Shown here: positions 1-7,051 of the stretch, in pieces
Layout: each line of letters begins with the position of its first letter
Position numbering within the stretch: the stretch's first letter is position 1
From: Nannocystis exedens
Lineage (GTDB): Bacteria; Myxococcota_A; Polyangia; Polyangiales; Polyangiaceae
Direction of reading: 5' to 3'
Assembly: GCA_945861885.1 (NCBI GenBank)
Contig: CAMAVR010000007.1
Span: 23,964-87,963, forward strand
DNA length: 64,000 nucleotides
Made by a program: the position numbers and the translations under genes
The notes under the pieces: model-generated
Seen by the model: the letters and a program-made list of their open reading frames with translations, nothing else
The model's database searches: none
What the model was told of the DNA's origin: nothing

Positions 1-271
1 TAAACGCATCGGCAATCCCCCGCGGTGACGGCTGCTCGGCATAAGAAATTCGGATACCGAGCTCTTCTCCGGTGCCTAATAGTCGCTCAAAAAGCGACAA
101 ATCGTTCGGCGTGGAGATTAGCAAAATATCGCGCACTCCCGCCAACATGAGGACCGAGAGCGGGTAGTAGACCATCGGTTTGTCGAATACCGGAAGTAGG
201 TGCTTCGACACCGCTTTGGTAATCGGGTGCAGACGGGTCCCGCTACCACCAGCTAAAATGATCCCCCGCAT
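1..271 (-). CDS. rfbA: Glucose-1-phosphate thymidylyltransferase, 5' part (runs off the left edge)
   Basis: The first 90 residues of an RmlA-type nucleotidyltransferase, which makes dTDP-glucose from dTTP and glucose-1-phosphate for dTDP-rhamnose and other surface sugars. The reading frame opens with [16 protein letters not shown] (residues 1-16), the nucleotide-binding loop, followed by [12 protein letters not shown] (22-33), both hallmark motifs of the family. The ATG at 269-271 is preceded on the minus strand by a GGGAGGGG ribosome site. The rest of the gene lies outside the window. The catalytic domain continues without a stop to base 1. Other hexose-1-phosphate nucleotidyltransferases share the loop, but the [11 protein letters not shown] stretch favours RmlA. 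Confidence 0.9.
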   Translation of the reverse strand, partial: MRGIILAGGSGTRLHPITKAVSKHLLPVFDKPMVYYPLSVLMLAGVRDILLISTPNDLSLFERLLGTGEELGIRISYAEQPSPRGIADAF

Positions 272-295
272 CGAAGCCACCCCTCCCATCTCAAA

Positions 296-331
296 CCCGT
301 AAACGTGCCCGTGCCCGTAAACGTGCCCGGC
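296..331 (+). repeat. CCCGTAAACGTG-family interspersed repeat, copy A
   Basis: The unit CCCGTAAACGTGCCCGTG is followed by a second CCCGTAAACGTGCCCGGC half. The same 35-36 bases recur at 6476-6511, inverted at 6544-6578, and at 57423-57457. This copy fills the short gap between the start of rmlA and the end of the rhomboid-like gene (272-424), in which I see no gene. Confidence 0.85.
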
Positions 332-424
332 ATTCCAAGTGCAATCACAAACGCCAACCGAACAAAACCGGACAACGCAAATGCAGAAATGCGGAGGGTA
401 ACCGTCTTGCCGCGCCCGCGAAAT

Positions 425-1231
425 CTAATTCAAATACTTCTTGTCGCGCGGGACCTTCTTGTTCGCTTTGTCATCCGCGCCGCCCAAGAGCATTTGTAGG
501 TTGGGCGTGCCGCCTTTTCGCGCTGACTTTGCTTTTGCTAGGGGGCGAAAATCGCCTACGCGCCTTCGGAGTAGGATGAGCTTCAACCGTAAATAAAGCG
601 TTCGCATATGCCCCGACGTTAGGCCTACGAATAGCCCTCCGAAGGGTGCTAGCTCACCTTCGGGTAGGTCCATCGGGTAAATTAACCCTAGAACGCAGAA
701 GCCTACTGTTATCCATAAAAATTGGCGGCCGGTGATTGGCAGAAAAAAGAATAGGCGCACTTGCATTTCGGCGTGCGCTTTTGCCCATGCTACGGCGAAA
801 GCTGTAATCGCCGCGGCGGCGCCAAACATTAATGGTGGATGGAAGCCTCGCGCCGCTGGCAAAAATAGATCGCCTAGAATCGAGAGGACAAACCCGACGG
901 CGATGCTTGCGAAAAAAAATCGCACGAAGCGCCACGACCCCCACCTCGTCTCGAGATCAGGCGCGAGAAAATAGAGGCCGATGAGTGTGAAGACGAGATG
1001 GCTTAGATTTGTGGGACTCGTTAGGAGACCGGCGGTGAAAAGGCGCCAAATTTCTCCGTGAAGCACACCTTGGGTGGTGCATGCGAGCGCAGTAAAAAGG
1101 CGCTGCCCGTCCGGTAAAAACTGGACCAACAGCGCCTGAAAAATACCCAAAGCGGCTATCGAAATAAGCAGCGCTTTGAGCGCGCGGCCTGGGGTTGGAA
1201 GCCCCGCTGCCATCGAACCGGGACGGGTCAT
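425..1231 (-). CDS. Rhomboid-like membrane protein, probable pseudoprotease
   Basis: A 268-residue polytopic membrane protein of the rhomboid fold. The family motif GE-x-WR is at residues 59-63, followed by a His-containing helix (78-90) and LETRWGSWRF in the following loop. The place where active rhomboids carry Gly-x-Ser-Gly reads GAAAAI (137-142), so the nucleophilic serine is replaced by alanine. The helix that normally carries the catalytic histidine reads APFGGLFVG (195-203), also without His. It is therefore predicted to be a proteolytically dead iRhom/derlin-like member that could still bind transmembrane substrates. The last 60 residues are basic and cytoplasmic in character. A TTGAGGT site precedes the chosen ATG. 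The fold assignment is by motif only. Confidence 0.7.
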   Translation of the reverse strand: MTRPGSMAAGLPTPGRALKALLISIAALGIFQALLVQFLPDGQRLFTALACTTQGVLHGEIWRLFTAGLLTSPTNLSHLVFTLIGLYFLAPDLETRWGSWRFVRFFFASIAVGFVLSILGDLFLPAARGFHPPLMFGAAAAITAFAVAWAKAHAEMQVRLFFFLPITGRQFLWITVGFCVLGLIYPMDLPEGELAPFGGLFVGLTSGHMRTLYLRLKLILLRRRVGDFRPLAKAKSARKGGTPNLQMLLGGADDKANKKVPRDKKYLN

Positions 1232-1254
1232 ACCTCAATGCTAGAGGTTGCGTT

Positions 1255-2250
1255 CTACTCCGGCAAGCCGCTTTCAAACGACTCGACGATTAGTCGCGCC
1301 GCGCCTGTCGCAGTCGGCTCGCTCGGTGTCGGCGTAATTACTCCACCATCTGCCGCCGTCGGTGCGACCACAGGGGGCGCCCCACCGTCTGTTGTCAGAT
1401 GGCTTGTCGGTGGCGCACCGCAGAAGTTTTTGATCACGCCTGCCAAAAAATCGGCCATGTCGTCAAAGCTGCTGCTCAACGGAAAACAGGTCATAGTCGC
1501 TTTTTTCGGAATGCCGCCCGGACAGGCGCTCACGAAATCGCTAAGCGACTGCTTGCATACAGTGGACTTCGACTTGTCGACGCACGACTTCATCTCGTTC
1601 GAGGTTGCGTCTTTGCATTGAGCGTCGGAATCGCACGCAGTATTCATACATCGGAGCATTGTTGACACCCCGGCCCCACACTTCCCACCGGGGACGAAGT
1701 GGTCGAAGCAGCCGATGCTATTGATTTGCGGAACACGCCCTTCGACCGGAAGTAGCGGGCCGCGCTCAGCCGCATCGGCCGGGACGAACATGCAGGCCGA
1801 ACAGTCGGCGTTGTCTTTCTTCCACGTTTCGCAATCTGCAGCGGGGCCACCGGCCAAGCAGGCGACCATTCCGTCGGCAATCGCCTGGTCGGTGCACTTG
1901 TTCTGAAACGCCGGCGCGACGCCGGTCACGGCTATCGCTTTAAATGTGCTCATGTCGCCAGGAAGGCACGTGTTCACGCGCGGCTGATCGTCGGTGCCGC
2001 CATCAGTAAGCGCGGGGCGCGGAATTGGGACTTCCGGCCGGATAGCGGGGCCGCCTGTTCCGGGCGGGCCGCCAGTGCCGCCCGTTTCGGTCGGGGTGGC
2101 GGGGCTGGTCGGGCCGCCCGTACCGCCGGTACCGGTCGTGCCGCCTCCCGGAGCCGCGCCTCCCGGGGTTGTTTCGCTAGTCGAAGTACCGCAAGCGCTG
2201 ATGGCGATCAACGCGCTGCATGCTGTCCAATAAAATAAGCCGATTCGCAT
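1255..2250 (-). CDS. Cysteine-rich secreted lipoprotein, function unknown
   Basis: A 331-residue lipoprotein. The signal peptide ends in a lipobox, IAISAC, with the lipidated Cys near residue 20. A low-complexity linker rich in Gly, Thr and Pro (about residues 25-80) follows, which would hold the globular part away from the membrane. The rest is rich in paired cysteines, suggesting a disulphide-stabilised periplasmic or surface domain; I do not recognise a family. A GGAGG site sits seven bases ahead of the ATG. The gene lies just upstream of the rhomboid-like gene on the same strand, with a 23-base gap, so the two may be cotranscribed. Confidence 0.7.
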   Translation of the reverse strand: MRIGLFYWTACSALIAISACGTSTSETTPGGAAPGGGTTGTGGTGGPTSPATPTETGGTGGPPGTGGPAIRPEVPIPRPALTDGGTDDQPRVNTCLPGDMSTFKAIAVTGVAPAFQNKCTDQAIADGMVACLAGGPAADCETWKKDNADCSACMFVPADAAERGPLLPVEGRVPQINSIGCFDHFVPGGKCGAGVSTMLRCMNTACDSDAQCKDATSNEMKSCVDKSKSTVCKQSLSDFVSACPGGIPKKATMTCFPLSSSFDDMADFLAGVIKNFCGAPPTSHLTTDGGAPPVVAPTAADGGVITPTPSEPTATGAARLIVESFESGLPE

Positions 2251-2435
2251 ACCAACCTCCGTGCGACGAAAAGATCACTTCGGCTGCCAAGCGAATACCA
2301 GGCCCAAAGCCTTGAGCACTTAGCTAAGCCTGAGGGGGGATCGCAAACCTAAACGGCGAAAAAGAGGCGAATTTGGCGTATTTTTGTAAAATTACAGCTC
2401 TTTTGGCCGATTGCTCTTTGAGTAGGCGCCCTAGC

Positions 2436-2464
2436 TTGCAACTGTATGTTATTTGCGGGATAAT
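2436..2464 (+). promoter_or_regulatory. Sigma-70-like promoter of the AbiE-type operon
   Basis: TTGCAA (2436-2441), a 17-base spacer, then GATAAT (2459-2464). The expected transcription start falls on or next to the GTG at 2472, so the antitoxin mRNA could be leaderless. Predicted from sequence only. Confidence 0.5.
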
Positions 2465-2471
2465 AAATACC

Positions 2472-3053
2472 GTGAACCTTCCTGCTTCCCCTCGACTCAA
2501 GGCCGGCCGAGTATACCGCACCCGCGATCTGGGGGCCTGGGGAGCGAACTCATCACGTCTTGCCAAACGGCTAGTTGGTGAGGGAGTTTTGGTGCCGCTC
2601 GCGCATGGGCTCTTCGCGTGTCCGACCCGCAGTCGATTTGGCGATGTTCTGCCCAGCGATGAAGAGATCATGCGTGCCTTTTTAGATGACACACCGTTTG
2701 TCTTCACGGGCCCCGATAGATGGAATGCGTTGGGCCTTGGCACCACGGCGGTCTTTGCCACCGCGGTGGTTTACAATACCAAGCGATCGGGCACTTTTGA
2801 ATTTGGCGGGCGCCGCTTTGTGTTGCGTCGCGTCGCGTTTCCAAAAAATCCTCCGCCCGAATGGTTCGTCGTTGACCTATTGGAGCATGCCGATCAGCTT
2901 GGCGCGGCGCGTGCCGACATCGTAACCCGGCTAGCTCGGGCGATCAGACGGCGCGTATTCGATGTCGGGCGCCTTCGAGAAATGGCCGCACAATATCGAA
3001 CCAAAGCAACGCAAGCGTTCGTGGCGACAGCGATCAGCGCGGCGACCGCATGA
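2472..3053 (+). CDS. AbiEi-type / DUF6088 antitoxin of a type IV toxin-antitoxin system
   Basis: Encodes the antitoxin and likely autorepressor paired with the AbiEii toxin directly downstream. An N-terminal winged-helix region (YRTRDLGAWG, then SRLAKRLVGEGVLVPLAHG) matches the family pattern in which a helix-turn-helix is followed by a small C-terminal domain. I chose the GTG at 2472 because a good promoter ends seven bases before it and family similarity begins right after it. A TTG at 2373 with an AGAGG site would add 33 unrelated residues and is the alternative. The stop overlaps the toxin start as ATGA (3050-3053), which indicates translational coupling. In this system the antitoxin counters the toxin without binding it directly. 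Confidence 0.75.
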   Translation: MNLPASPRLKAGRVYRTRDLGAWGANSSRLAKRLVGEGVLVPLAHGLFACPTRSRFGDVLPSDEEIMRAFLDDTPFVFTGPDRWNALGLGTTAVFATAVVYNTKRSGTFEFGGRRFVLRRVAFPKNPPPEWFVVDLLEHADQLGAARADIVTRLARAIRRRVFDVGRLREMAAQYRTKATQAFVATAISAATA

Positions 3054-4009
3054 GTTTCATTCACGAAGATCCCGAGTTTGACCATCTTTTGCAAATCGTC
3101 GCGGACGAGCGCAAGCTCTCGCGAGGCCTTGTAGAGAAGGATTATTGGGTCACGCACACGCTTTGGGCCTTGCACATCGCCGGCCTCGAGATCTGGTTCA
3201 AAGGTGGAACGTCGCTATCGAAGGGCTTCCAGCTCATCGAACGCTTCTCGGAAGACCTCGACCTCAAAATCGAGCCGGGGAAGGTGAGCACGTTGCAGAC
3301 CGTCTCCAATTGGAAGAGTGAAGGAACGATAGCGATTGCGGAACGGCGTGCGTATTTTGAAAAGCTCGCCGACGTGATTCTTGTGCCGGGTGCTCGCGCT
3401 GCGCTTGACCGCGATGCGATCGATAAAACATGGAGGGCAGCCGACATTTTAGTCAAGTACCCAGGGCACCATCTCGGGGACCTCGGAGGCGTCATGTCGC
3501 CGTTCGTTCGCCTCGAGATTGGAAGCGCTCGTGTGACACCGTTTGTTTTATGCGGCTTGACCTCCTTCGTTCATGAAAGACTTTCTGCGCATGGCCAGCT
3601 TGCGGCGTTTGACGAGAATCGGCCCAAAGCTGTCCGCTGCGTGCACCCCCTCGTGACGCTGATTGAAAAGCTCGACGCGATCCGCCGCCGTTTTTCAAGC
3701 AATGCCGAGCCCGCACAGTTTGTCCGGCACTACGAGGATGCAGCACGAATAATCGAGGCTGCCCCTAAGCTTATGCCGCTCGATGATTACGACAATGTGC
3801 GCGCTGTGGCGACCGAAATGCTCGCGCAGAAACAGATCGCTTGCCTCGCAAACGGGAGGGATTCCGCTTTTACTCCGACGGCACTTCCCCGCTGGGATGC
3901 GATTCGGGATGCCCATGCCGCTGTGGGGCAAATGTTCTGGGGGTCACGCATTCCGATCGACGACGCCTGTATTACCATCCGTAAATGGGTCGACTCGACC
4001 TTCGCGTAA
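3050..4009 (+). CDS. AbiEii/AbiGii-family nucleotidyltransferase toxin
   Basis: A 319-residue nucleotidyltransferase toxin. Family motifs: EKDYWVTHTLWAL (about 29-41), KGGTSLSKGF (51-60, the nucleotide-binding GGTSL) and RFSEDLDLKI (65-74, the metal-binding acidic pair). Known AbiEii proteins are GTP-binding nucleotidyltransferases that stop growth; related MenT toxins modify tRNA acceptor ends. The target here is unknown. The start overlaps the antitoxin stop by four bases. Such pairs act in phage abortive infection or stabilise mobile DNA. The ORF is full length, with key motifs intact, so the toxin is probably active. Confidence 0.88.
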   Translation: MSFIHEDPEFDHLLQIVADERKLSRGLVEKDYWVTHTLWALHIAGLEIWFKGGTSLSKGFQLIERFSEDLDLKIEPGKVSTLQTVSNWKSEGTIAIAERRAYFEKLADVILVPGARAALDRDAIDKTWRAADILVKYPGHHLGDLGGVMSPFVRLEIGSARVTPFVLCGLTSFVHERLSAHGQLAAFDENRPKAVRCVHPLVTLIEKLDAIRRRFSSNAEPAQFVRHYEDAARIIEAAPKLMPLDDYDNVRAVATEMLAQKQIACLANGRDSAFTPTALPRWDAIRDAHAAVGQMFWGSRIPIDDACITIRKWVDSTFA

Positions 4010-4084
4010 ACGACTTCATCGACGCTCGCTTGGCCGGTGCCACGTTATCGTCGGCCCACTGCTGACGTTGCTAACAGGGGCCTC

Positions 4085-4165
4085 GATGATCGACCTCGAT
4101 CATCGACCTCGATCATCGACCTCGGAGGTCGGAGGTCGGAGGTCGGAGGTCGGAGGTCGGAGGTC
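4085..4165. repeat. Nested tandem repeats between convergent genes
   Basis: Three 12-base units of the form GATCATCGACCTC (4085-4123) run into six perfect GGAGGTC heptamers (4124-4165); a further CGATCATCGAC follows at about 4171. The array lies between the AbiEii toxin and the permease. The permease stop codon falls inside the trailing CGATCATCGAC unit. No flanking protein or array signature of CRISPR is present. Confidence 0.85.
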
Positions 4166-4173
4166 GCCGTCGA

Positions 4174-5031
4174 TCATCGACCGTCGTCCTTCTCAGGAGC
4201 AAACGCCCTAGCCCCAAAAAGCAGCGTCATACTGGTCACCGCCACCGCAACCGCGCTAAAAATAAGCACATGCGGCGCTCTCAGCATCGCGGCCACCCCT
4301 TGGTCAAGCGCGGCCCCCATCGACACTCCGCTTCTCGGACCGAACCCTAAAAACGCGAGCGCCGACTCGCTCACCACGATCGCCGCGGCCGACGATCCGA
4401 GCTGAACCGCCGCGATCGGCAGCAGATGCGGCGCGATATGCTTCGCCAAAATTCGTGCTCGCGTTGCCCCTAGTGACCGCGCCGCATCGACAAACGCGAT
4501 GTTTCGCAGCACCCTCGTCTGCGCTAACGCGAGCCGCGCGAACGGCGCCCATGCCGTTACCAAGAACACGACCCCCAAGAGCCACGGCGCTCGCACTCGC
4601 ACCGCCGCCAACACTGTAACGGCGAATAAAAAGCTTGGAATCGCCTGAATTACGTCGCATCCGCGCGATACGAAGCGCTCGTACGCCCCGCCTCGGTACG
4701 CCGCCGCAGCCCCTAGCGGAACACCGATTGCAAATGCCCCGAGTGACACGCACACCGCCAAAATCGTCGCTGACAGCTCGCCGTGCGACAAAATAGCCAG
4801 CAGATCAACCCCCGCCTCCGACGTCCCCAACCAATGCGACGACGACGGCCCCTCCCACGCGCGCGCCGGGTCGAAGCGCGAGGGCGATTCGGAATAGAAA
4901 AGGACAGCGGCGCATGCGAGCGCGAAATTGGCAAAGAGCGGAATCGCGTACGCAACGCGAACAACGAGCGCTTTCACGCGCGAGCCGGATCGTTCATCCG
5001 ATGCATTGCCGCCGCTGACCATCGCTCTCAC
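4174..5031 (-). CDS. ABC transporter permease, DppC/OppC type
   Basis: A 285-residue inner-membrane permease of the peptide/nickel importer class. One N-terminal helix (about 24-45) is followed by the periplasmic motif HWLGTSEAGVDLL (66-78), which matches the family H-x-LGTD-x-x-GRD pattern. The EAA loop that docks with the ATPase lies at about 180-204 (VDAARSLGATRARIL). Its GTG start overlaps the stop of the DppB-like gene upstream (GTGA, 5028-5031), so the two form the membrane pore together. No substrate-binding protein or ATPase gene of this system is in the window, so the substrate cannot be told. The 3' end runs into a tandem repeat. Confidence 0.88.
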   Translation of the reverse strand: MRAMVSGGNASDERSGSRVKALVVRVAYAIPLFANFALACAAVLFYSESPSRFDPARAWEGPSSSHWLGTSEAGVDLLAILSHGELSATILAVCVSLGAFAIGVPLGAAAAYRGGAYERFVSRGCDVIQAIPSFLFAVTVLAAVRVRAPWLLGVVFLVTAWAPFARLALAQTRVLRNIAFVDAARSLGATRARILAKHIAPHLLPIAAVQLGSSAAAIVVSESALAFLGFGPRSGVSMGAALDQGVAAMLRAPHVLIFSAVAVAVTSMTLLFGARAFAPEKDDGR

Positions 5032-5951
5032 GCGCGAGCCCGTGGATCAATCATCGGATGAATCGCCACGACGAGCGACTGCACACCGATAAAGAGGCCG
5101 CCTCCGACGATCACCGCCGCTTGCAGCACCGGAATATCGCGCGCGGCATATGCTCCGAGAATTAACGTCCCCAGCCCTTCCCGCTCAAATAGCCGCTCAA
5201 GAACAATCGCCCCCGCGAGCAGCGCTCCGAGCTGCGCGCCCGTCACCGCCAAAATTGGCCCGATGCTCGCCGGAAGCGCATGCACAGCCCAAACGCGCCA
5301 CGACCCGCCCCCTTTTGCGCGCACCACACGCAAGAACGGCGCGTCGCTCACTTCTCGAAGACTCGCGTAGGCGATGCGCGCGGCGTGCGCACCTAGCGGG
5401 ATCGCCAACAATACACTTGCAAAAAGCAGCCCCCCGAACGGCGCATCGGGATCGCCGGGGAGCGGAACGAGCCTAAATTGAGCTGCGAGCACGTAACTTG
5501 CGACCGGCCCAAACGCCAAAAGCGGCACCGATGTCACGGCAATAAGCACGCGTTCGACCGCGCGTGCCCACCGCGAAAGCCGTGACCCGACCATCGCCAA
5601 TGCGCACAAAATGCCGCCAATCGACCCGATCGCCACCGCCATCCCCGAAAGGCGTATTGTTGACCCGAGCGATGCGCCAACCCGATGAAACGCGGTAACG
5701 CCCGCGACGCGCAGCGAATCGCCAAAGTTGAATGTCACAAGCCCGCGCAAAAACCGGACGTATTGCTCGCTTAGCGGCTCGTCAAAATGCAGCTGCCGCC
5801 GCATCGCCTCAATATCTTCGAGGCGCGCTCCATCGCCAAGGATGAGCAGCACCGGATCGCCTGGAACGAGCCGAATCGCGAAAAAAATGAGCGACGCGAA
5901 CAGCCAATACGTGATCAGCGCATCAATAATCCCGCGTATCGTCCGATGCAT
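5028..5951 (-). CDS. ABC transporter permease, DppB/OppB type
   Basis: A 307-residue permease partner of the DppC-like protein. The N-terminal helix is followed by VPGDPVLLILGD and the family periplasmic segment ending FNFGDSL. The EAA-type loop is recognisable near FLRVVRAKGG in the C-terminal half. I chose the ATG at 5951, which has AGAGGA five bases upstream; an ATG at 5969 is also in frame. The start overlaps the end of the upstream cysteine-rich lipoprotein gene by 29 bases, suggesting one transcript. That lipoprotein is too small and cysteine-rich to be a classical solute-binding protein, so the rest of the transporter is probably encoded elsewhere. Confidence 0.87.
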   Translation of the reverse strand: MHRTIRGIIDALITYWLFASLIFFAIRLVPGDPVLLILGDGARLEDIEAMRRQLHFDEPLSEQYVRFLRGLVTFNFGDSLRVAGVTAFHRVGASLGSTIRLSGMAVAIGSIGGILCALAMVGSRLSRWARAVERVLIAVTSVPLLAFGPVASYVLAAQFRLVPLPGDPDAPFGGLLFASVLLAIPLGAHAARIAYASLREVSDAPFLRVVRAKGGGSWRVWAVHALPASIGPILAVTGAQLGALLAGAIVLERLFEREGLGTLILGAYAARDIPVLQAAVIVGGGLFIGVQSLVVAIHPMIDPRARA

Positions 5952-6597
5952 CTCCGTCCTCTGCCGCATCGCTTTCTTCTGGCCCTGCGTCGGAGAATCG
6001 CTCTGGCGGATTCAGCGGGGCAACGGGCGGCCCGGAGGCATTGCAGACTTCTGGAACATCGGCGCCACCATCAATACCATCGACCGCGTAGGTTGGACTC
6101 GCGATGCAGATTCTCTGCTCTTGATCGCTCTCCAAATTCTGCGCGTACCACGGCGCGCCCAGCACCGTTGAGCACTGATACCCGCCGCGGCAGCTGCTGG
6201 CTTTTGAACAGGTGGCCATGCAAAAAGAGCGGGCAAACCGCGAAACCGAGCGATCGTTGTAGGGGCAGCCAGGCATGCTCCCATTAAACAGCACGCAAGC
6301 CGACCCGCGCGGACAACCGCCACCAACGCAGTTGTAGATCGTGCAGTAGCCGCCAGGCTGCGACGTATCGCACAGGCGATCGCCTCGCTGTGAGCAGTCG
6401 GTTGAAGAGACGCACTTGTCGCCGATTGACGGCGTGCATCCGGTAGCAAACGCAGCAAAAGCAGCAATAAACAGCCCCGTAAACGTGCCCGTGCCCGTAA
6501 ACGTGCCCGGCTTGTTCTGACGCTTTTGCGCGGAGGAGAAAAAGCCGGGCACGTTTACGGGCACGGGCACGTGTACGGACTCTTTTAGACTCAACAT
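5923..6597 (-). CDS. Cysteine-rich lipoprotein with a palindromic repeat inserted in its 5' coding region
   Basis: About 224 residues. The lipobox (AAFATGC) lies near residue 54, unusually far from the start. The intervening codons are made largely of two inverted copies of the CCCGTAAACGTG repeat (6476-6511 and 6544-6578), read in frame as [11 protein letters not shown] and [12 protein letters not shown]. There is no ATG, GTG or TTG between the second repeat copy and the hydrophobic core, so translation must pass through at least one copy or start on a GTG inside it. The mature part carries many cysteines in short spacings (DKCVSSTDC, YNCVGGGC), as in secreted disulphide-rich myxobacterial proteins. 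Function unknown. It overlaps the start of the permease genes downstream. Confidence 0.65.
   Translation of the reverse strand: MLSLKESVHVPVPVNVPGFFSSAQKRQNKPGTFTGTGTFTGLFIAAFAAFATGCTPSIGDKCVSSTDCSQRGDRLCDTSQPGGYCTIYNCVGGGCPRGSACVLFNGSMPGCPYNDRSVSRFARSFCMATCSKASSCRGGYQCSTVLGAPWYAQNLESDQEQRICIASPTYAVDGIDGGADVPEVCNASGPPVAPLNPPERFSDAGPEESDAAEDGDASDDTRDY
6476..6511 (-). repeat. CCCGTAAACGTG-family repeat, copy B (inside the lipoprotein gene)
   Basis: Same 36-base sequence as copy A. Together with the inverted copy at 6544-6578 and a 32-base spacer, it forms a long imperfect palindrome within the signal-peptide-coding region of the lipoprotein gene. Confidence 0.9.
6544..6578 (+). repeat. CCCGTAAACGTG-family repeat, copy C (inverted relative to copy B)
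   Basis: Reads GCCGGGCACGTTTACGGGCA on the plus strand, the reverse complement of copies A and B with one or two changes near its outer end. It is in frame in the lipoprotein gene and could fold with copy B in mRNA or single-stranded DNA. Confidence 0.9.
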
Positions 6598-6745
6598 CAC
6601 GACGCGTGACCGTAACCGGGCAAGGGGCCTGATCTCAAGCCATTCAGCGACCTATTTTCTGCAGCATCATCCATAAAACGTTACCTTTGACATCCGCATC
6701 TTGCGACCGTAGTTTGCAGCTGGTTTTGAAGGAGCTCTTCTAGAT

Positions 6746-7051
6746 ATGTCAACGTACATCACCGCAGACTGCATAAATTGCGGAGCTTGCGAGCCCGAGT
6801 GCCCAAACGACGCGATTAGCGAGGGCGATGACATCTATGTCATCGACCCTGAGCTTTGCACGGAATGCGTTGGTTTTTACGACCACGAAGCGTGTCAGGC
6901 CGTCTGTCCAGTCGAATGTTGCCTCCCAAATCCCGAGATTGTCGAAACCGAGCCGAACCTTCTAGAACGAGCCATCAAGCTTCATCCAGACGACGCAGAG
7001 TTGAAAACACGAGCAGCAGCGAACGAATTCCCATCCCGTTTCCGCAAGTGA
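6746..7051 (+). CDS. YfhL-like 4Fe-4S dicluster ferredoxin
   Basis: A 101-residue cytoplasmic electron carrier. The first cluster motif is CINCGACEPECP (residues 9-20). The second starts at CTEC, is interrupted by the loop VGFYDHEAC, and finishes QAVCPVECC, as in the YfhL/Fdx family rather than the classic clostridial form. The C-terminal 30 residues form a short helical tail. An AAGGAG site lies about 12 bases upstream. The stop overlaps the likely GTG start of the next gene (GTGA, 7048-7051). The redox partner is not apparent from the neighbours. Confidence 0.92.
   Translation: MSTYITADCINCGACEPECPNDAISEGDDIYVIDPELCTECVGFYDHEACQAVCPVECCLPNPEIVETEPNLLERAIKLHPDDAELKTRAAANEFPSRFRK

Noticed and set aside
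305-499. Open frame starting in the CCCGTAAACGTG repeat
   Set aside because: It overlaps the end of the rhomboid-like gene on the other strand and begins with repeat codons only.
4085-4165. Regular repeats as a CRISPR array
   Set aside because: The units are contiguous heptamers and 12-mers without unique spacers, and no cas gene is nearby.
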